Part shown: positions 3,829-6,071 of the stretch, piece by piece | Numbering within the stretch: the stretch's first letter is position 1 | Layout: each line of letters begins with the position of its first letter | Source: CAYGZC01 sp964354225 | GTDB lineage: Bacteria > Bacteroidota > Ignavibacteria > UBA10030 > SZUA-254 | Assembly (NCBI GenBank): GCA_964354225.1 | Contig: CAYGZC010000224.1 | Span: forward strand, 1-6,071 | Reading direction: 5' to 3' | DNA: 6,071 nucleotides | Position numbers and translations under genes: made by a program | The notes under the pieces: generated by a model | Database searches by the model: none | Told to the model about the DNA's origin: nothing | What the model saw: the letters and a program-made list of their open reading frames with translations, nothing else

Positions 3829-6071
3829 ATGAATCAAATAGATTTTAATATCAATGAAGGCCAGCCACATTCGTTGGAAAATATTCCGAACCGGCTTCCG
3901 GTCCTCGCACTTCGCGACGTTGTTGTTTTTCCGTACATGGTCTATCCGGTATTGCTTGGCCGTGAGTCATCGCTCAAGGCGGCAACACATGCCATTGAGC
4001 GAGATAAATTGATTTTCCTCACGGCACAGAAGAATCCAGCAATTGAGGAACCCAAAGTCGATGATATTTATACGGAAGGAACCGTAGCTAAAATCGTTCA
4101 GATTATGAAACTCCCAAATGGATTAATGAAAATCCTTGTAGATGGGATTGCACAAGCTTTCATTAAAACATTCGTCAGCAATAGTTCTTTTCTTGAAGTC
4201 GAGATAATTCTAAACGATCAAAAAGATGAAATGAATTCAGAACTTGAAGCGCTTGTGCGTCATTCATCCCAATTATTTGATGAATACATCAACCTTAGCC
4301 GCAATGTTCCAAACGAGATACTTACAGCAAACGAGATAATTAAAGACCCAAGACGGAAATTGTTTTTTATCGCAGCCAACATAACACAAGCGGTTGCCGC
4401 GAAACAAAAAATACTACAGTACGCTTCATTAAAGGAACAGTACTTTGAAGTTGCCCGTCTTCTGACATCAGAATTAGACGTGCTGAGGATAGAAAAAGAT
4501 ATCGATACCAAACTTCACGAAAGCATCCAGAAATCACAAAGGAAGTTTCTTCTTCAGGAACAGATTCGCATCATGCAGGATGAGCTTGGATCGGAGGAGA
4601 TCATCACACCCGAACTTTCAAAGCTTAAAGAACAGCTTATACAAGCTAAGATGCCTCGTGATGTTTTTGAGAAAGCGAATGAAGAGTTTAATAAATTGAA
4701 AAAAACTCCGCCACAGTCGCCAGAGTTTGGTGTCAGTCGAAACTATTTGGATTGGATGATCGCTGTTCCGTGGCATCAACGCACAAAAGATAACTTAGAT
4801 GTTAAACATGTTCAGAAGATTTTAGATGAAGACCATTTCGGACTTGAAAAACCGAAAGAACGTATTCTTGAACATATAGCAGTTCTTAATCTTGTCAAAG
4901 AAATGAAGGGGCAAATTCTTTGTTTTGTTGGACCTCCGGGTGTTGGTAAGACTTCTCTCGGCAAGTCTATTGCACGAGCGCTTGGCAGAAAGGTTGTTCG
5001 CATCTCACTTGGCGGAGTACGCGACGAGGCAGAAATTCGCGGTCATCGCCGAACGTACATCGGCTCAATGCCGGGTAAAATTATCCAATCGATGAAACGC
5101 GCAGGTGTAATTAATCCTGTTATCTTGATGGATGAAGTTGATAAGATGAGTATGGACTTCCGCGGCGATCCCTCATCGGCACTATTAGAGGTGCTTGATC
5201 CGGAACAGAACATCACATTTAATGATCATTACCTTGATGTGGATTATGATCTTTCACATGTAATGTTTATTACAACGGCAAACGTGAGGTATCATATTCC
5301 ATTGCCACTCCAAGACAGGATGGAGATTATTGAGCTGCCCGGTTATCTTGAGTACGACAAATGTGAAATCACAAAACGGCATATCATTCCAAAGCAACTT
5401 CTTGAGCATGGACTGAAGAAAGAGAATGTGAAATTTGCCGACGCTGCTATTGTGAAAATCATTCAACAGTATACACGCGAAGCCGGCGTAAGGAATTTAG
5501 AACGCGAGATCGCGTCGGTTTGTCGGAAGCTCGCAAAAGATATTGTGCTTCATAAACAGAAAAACGGCCAGCGCACTGAACAAAAATCGATAACGGTTGA
5601 TGAGAAAAAAGTTGAAAAGTGTTTAGGTGTTCCTAAGTTTCGTAAACGTTTGACGACCAGAGAAAGAAAAATCGGTTCAGTTATAGGTTTAGCGTGGACA
5701 AGCGTAGGCGGCGATATTCTAAACGTCGATGTGACAATTATGGATGGTAACGAGCGACTTACACTAACCGGTCAACTTGGAGATGTGATGAAGGAATCCG
5801 CGATGGCAGCGCTTAGCTACATCCGCTCAAACGCTAAGCTGCTCGGTGTTCCGCCGAATTTCTATAAGAAAAAAGAAATCCATATTCATCTGCCGGAGGG
5901 ATCGATTCCAAAAGATGGTCCTTCTGCCGGCATCACAATGGCGATGGCAATTATCTCTATTGTATCCAATCGCCCCGCAAGAAGCGATGTTGCTATGACG
6001 GGCGAGATTACACTCCGCGGTAACGTGCTTGCTATTGGGGGATTAAACGAGAAGCTCCTTGCTGCCCAGCG
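3829..6071 (+). CDS. lon: ATP-dependent Lon protease, 3' end cut by window edge
   Basis: I translated this frame by hand. It is open for 747 codons to the window edge, and Lon proteins usually have about 780-830 residues. Order of domains: the N-terminal substrate-binding LON domain (about 23-210, opening LPVLALRDVVVFPYM), a helical/coiled-coil linker (about 210-300, with KSQRKFLLQEQ from 235), the AAA+ ATPase (about 310-590) and the serine protease domain (about 600 on). Walker A is GPPGVGKT at 368-375. Walker B ends in D435-E436, sensor 1 is TTAN at 482-485, and the sensor 2 arginine is R555. The proteolytic dyad is S699 in KDGPSAG and K742 in GLNEKLLAAQ, 43 residues apart as in E. coli Lon (S679/K722). 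It unfolds and degrades damaged and regulatory proteins in the cytosol as a ring-shaped homohexamer. The ATG at 3829 has no good SD, and a stop at 3790 in frame, with no ATG, GTG or TTG between, fixes it as the start. The identification is secure. Confidence 0.97.
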   Translation, partial: MNQIDFNINEGQPHSLENIPNRLPVLALRDVVVFPYMVYPVLLGRESSLKAATHAIERDKLIFLTAQKNPAIEEPKVDDIYTEGTVAKIVQIMKLPNGLMKILVDGIAQAFIKTFVSNSSFLEVEIILNDQKDEMNSELEALVRHSSQLFDEYINLSRNVPNEILTANEIIKDPRRKLFFIAANITQAVAAKQKILQYASLKEQYFEVARLLTSELDVLRIEKDIDTKLHESIQKSQRKFLLQEQIRIMQDELGSEEIITPELSKLKEQLIQAKMPRDVFEKANEEFNKLKKTPPQSPEFGVSRNYLDWMIAVPWHQRTKDNLDVKHVQKILDEDHFGLEKPKERILEHIAVLNLVKEMKGQILCFVGPPGVGKTSLGKSIARALGRKVVRISLGGVRDEAEIRGHRRTYIGSMPGKIIQSMKRAGVINPVILMDEVDKMSMDFRGDPSSALLEVLDPEQNITFNDHYLDVDYDLSHVMFITTANVRYHIPLPLQDRMEIIELPGYLEYDKCEITKRHIIPKQLLEHGLKKENVKFADAAIVKIIQQYTREAGVRNLEREIASVCRKLAKDIVLHKQKNGQRTEQKSITVDEKKVEKCLGVPKFRKRLTTRERKIGSVIGLAWTSVGGDILNVDVTIMDGNERLTLTGQLGDVMKESAMAALSYIRSNAKLLGVPPNFYKKKEIHIHLPEGSIPKDGPSAGITMAMAIISIVSNRPARSDVAMTGEITLRGNVLAIGGLNEKLLAAQ

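Noticed and set aside
4260..4511. Minus-strand open frame of 83 codons
   Set aside because: It is fully antisense within lon, whose coding frame is certain.

Overview
The window looks like ordinary chromosomal DNA from a free-living bacterium, moderately AT-rich and densely coded. There is no mobile element, CRISPR array, rRNA or tRNA. The wording of the Lon protease, the cytoplasmic M14 carboxypeptidase with a beta-rich tail, the TATTTT-type -10 boxes and the weak Shine-Dalgarno (SD) signals before lon and the M14 gene suggest the Bacteroidota/Chlorobiota/Ignavibacteria side of the FCB group. That placement is inferred from memory of these families and was not tested.

Layout from left to right. 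Positions 1-1382 hold a two-gene minus-strand operon: a small helical, TPR-like protein of unknown function, then an EamA/DMT-family permease that overlaps it by 4 nt (ATGA) and runs off the left edge. Positions 1383-1551 are a divergent promoter region with two back-to-back sigma70-like promoters. Positions 1552-2310 (+) encode a YIP1-family multi-pass membrane protein. Positions 2311-2435 are a short convergent gap with an imperfect 13-bp tandem repeat and no clear terminator. Positions 2436-3587 (-) encode an M14 zinc carboxypeptidase with its zinc-ligand and catalytic motifs intact and no signal peptide. Positions 3588-3828 are a divergent intergenic region of 241 bp. From 3829 (+) to the right edge lies lon, the ATP-dependent protease, of which 747 codons are visible. 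Both members of its catalytic dyad are present, and only the last few dozen residues are missing.

The genes do not form one pathway. Lon is a housekeeping quality-control protease. The M14 enzyme could act further down on peptides, but their divergent arrangement is the only link. The permease and TPR-like protein are probably co-translated.

The least explained sequence is the region between the M14 gene and lon. It has potential for several paired segments (two of them mutually exclusive or pseudoknotted), a UUCG-tetraloop hairpin, a consensus TATAAT box, and a terminator-like hairpin with six T's ending 14 nt before the lon ATG. No plus-strand gene upstream would need that terminator. It could be an attenuated lon leader, a small RNA or a dispersed intergenic repeat. 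I did not recognise it as a known RNA family, and I see no clear sign of an undescribed multi-gene system.
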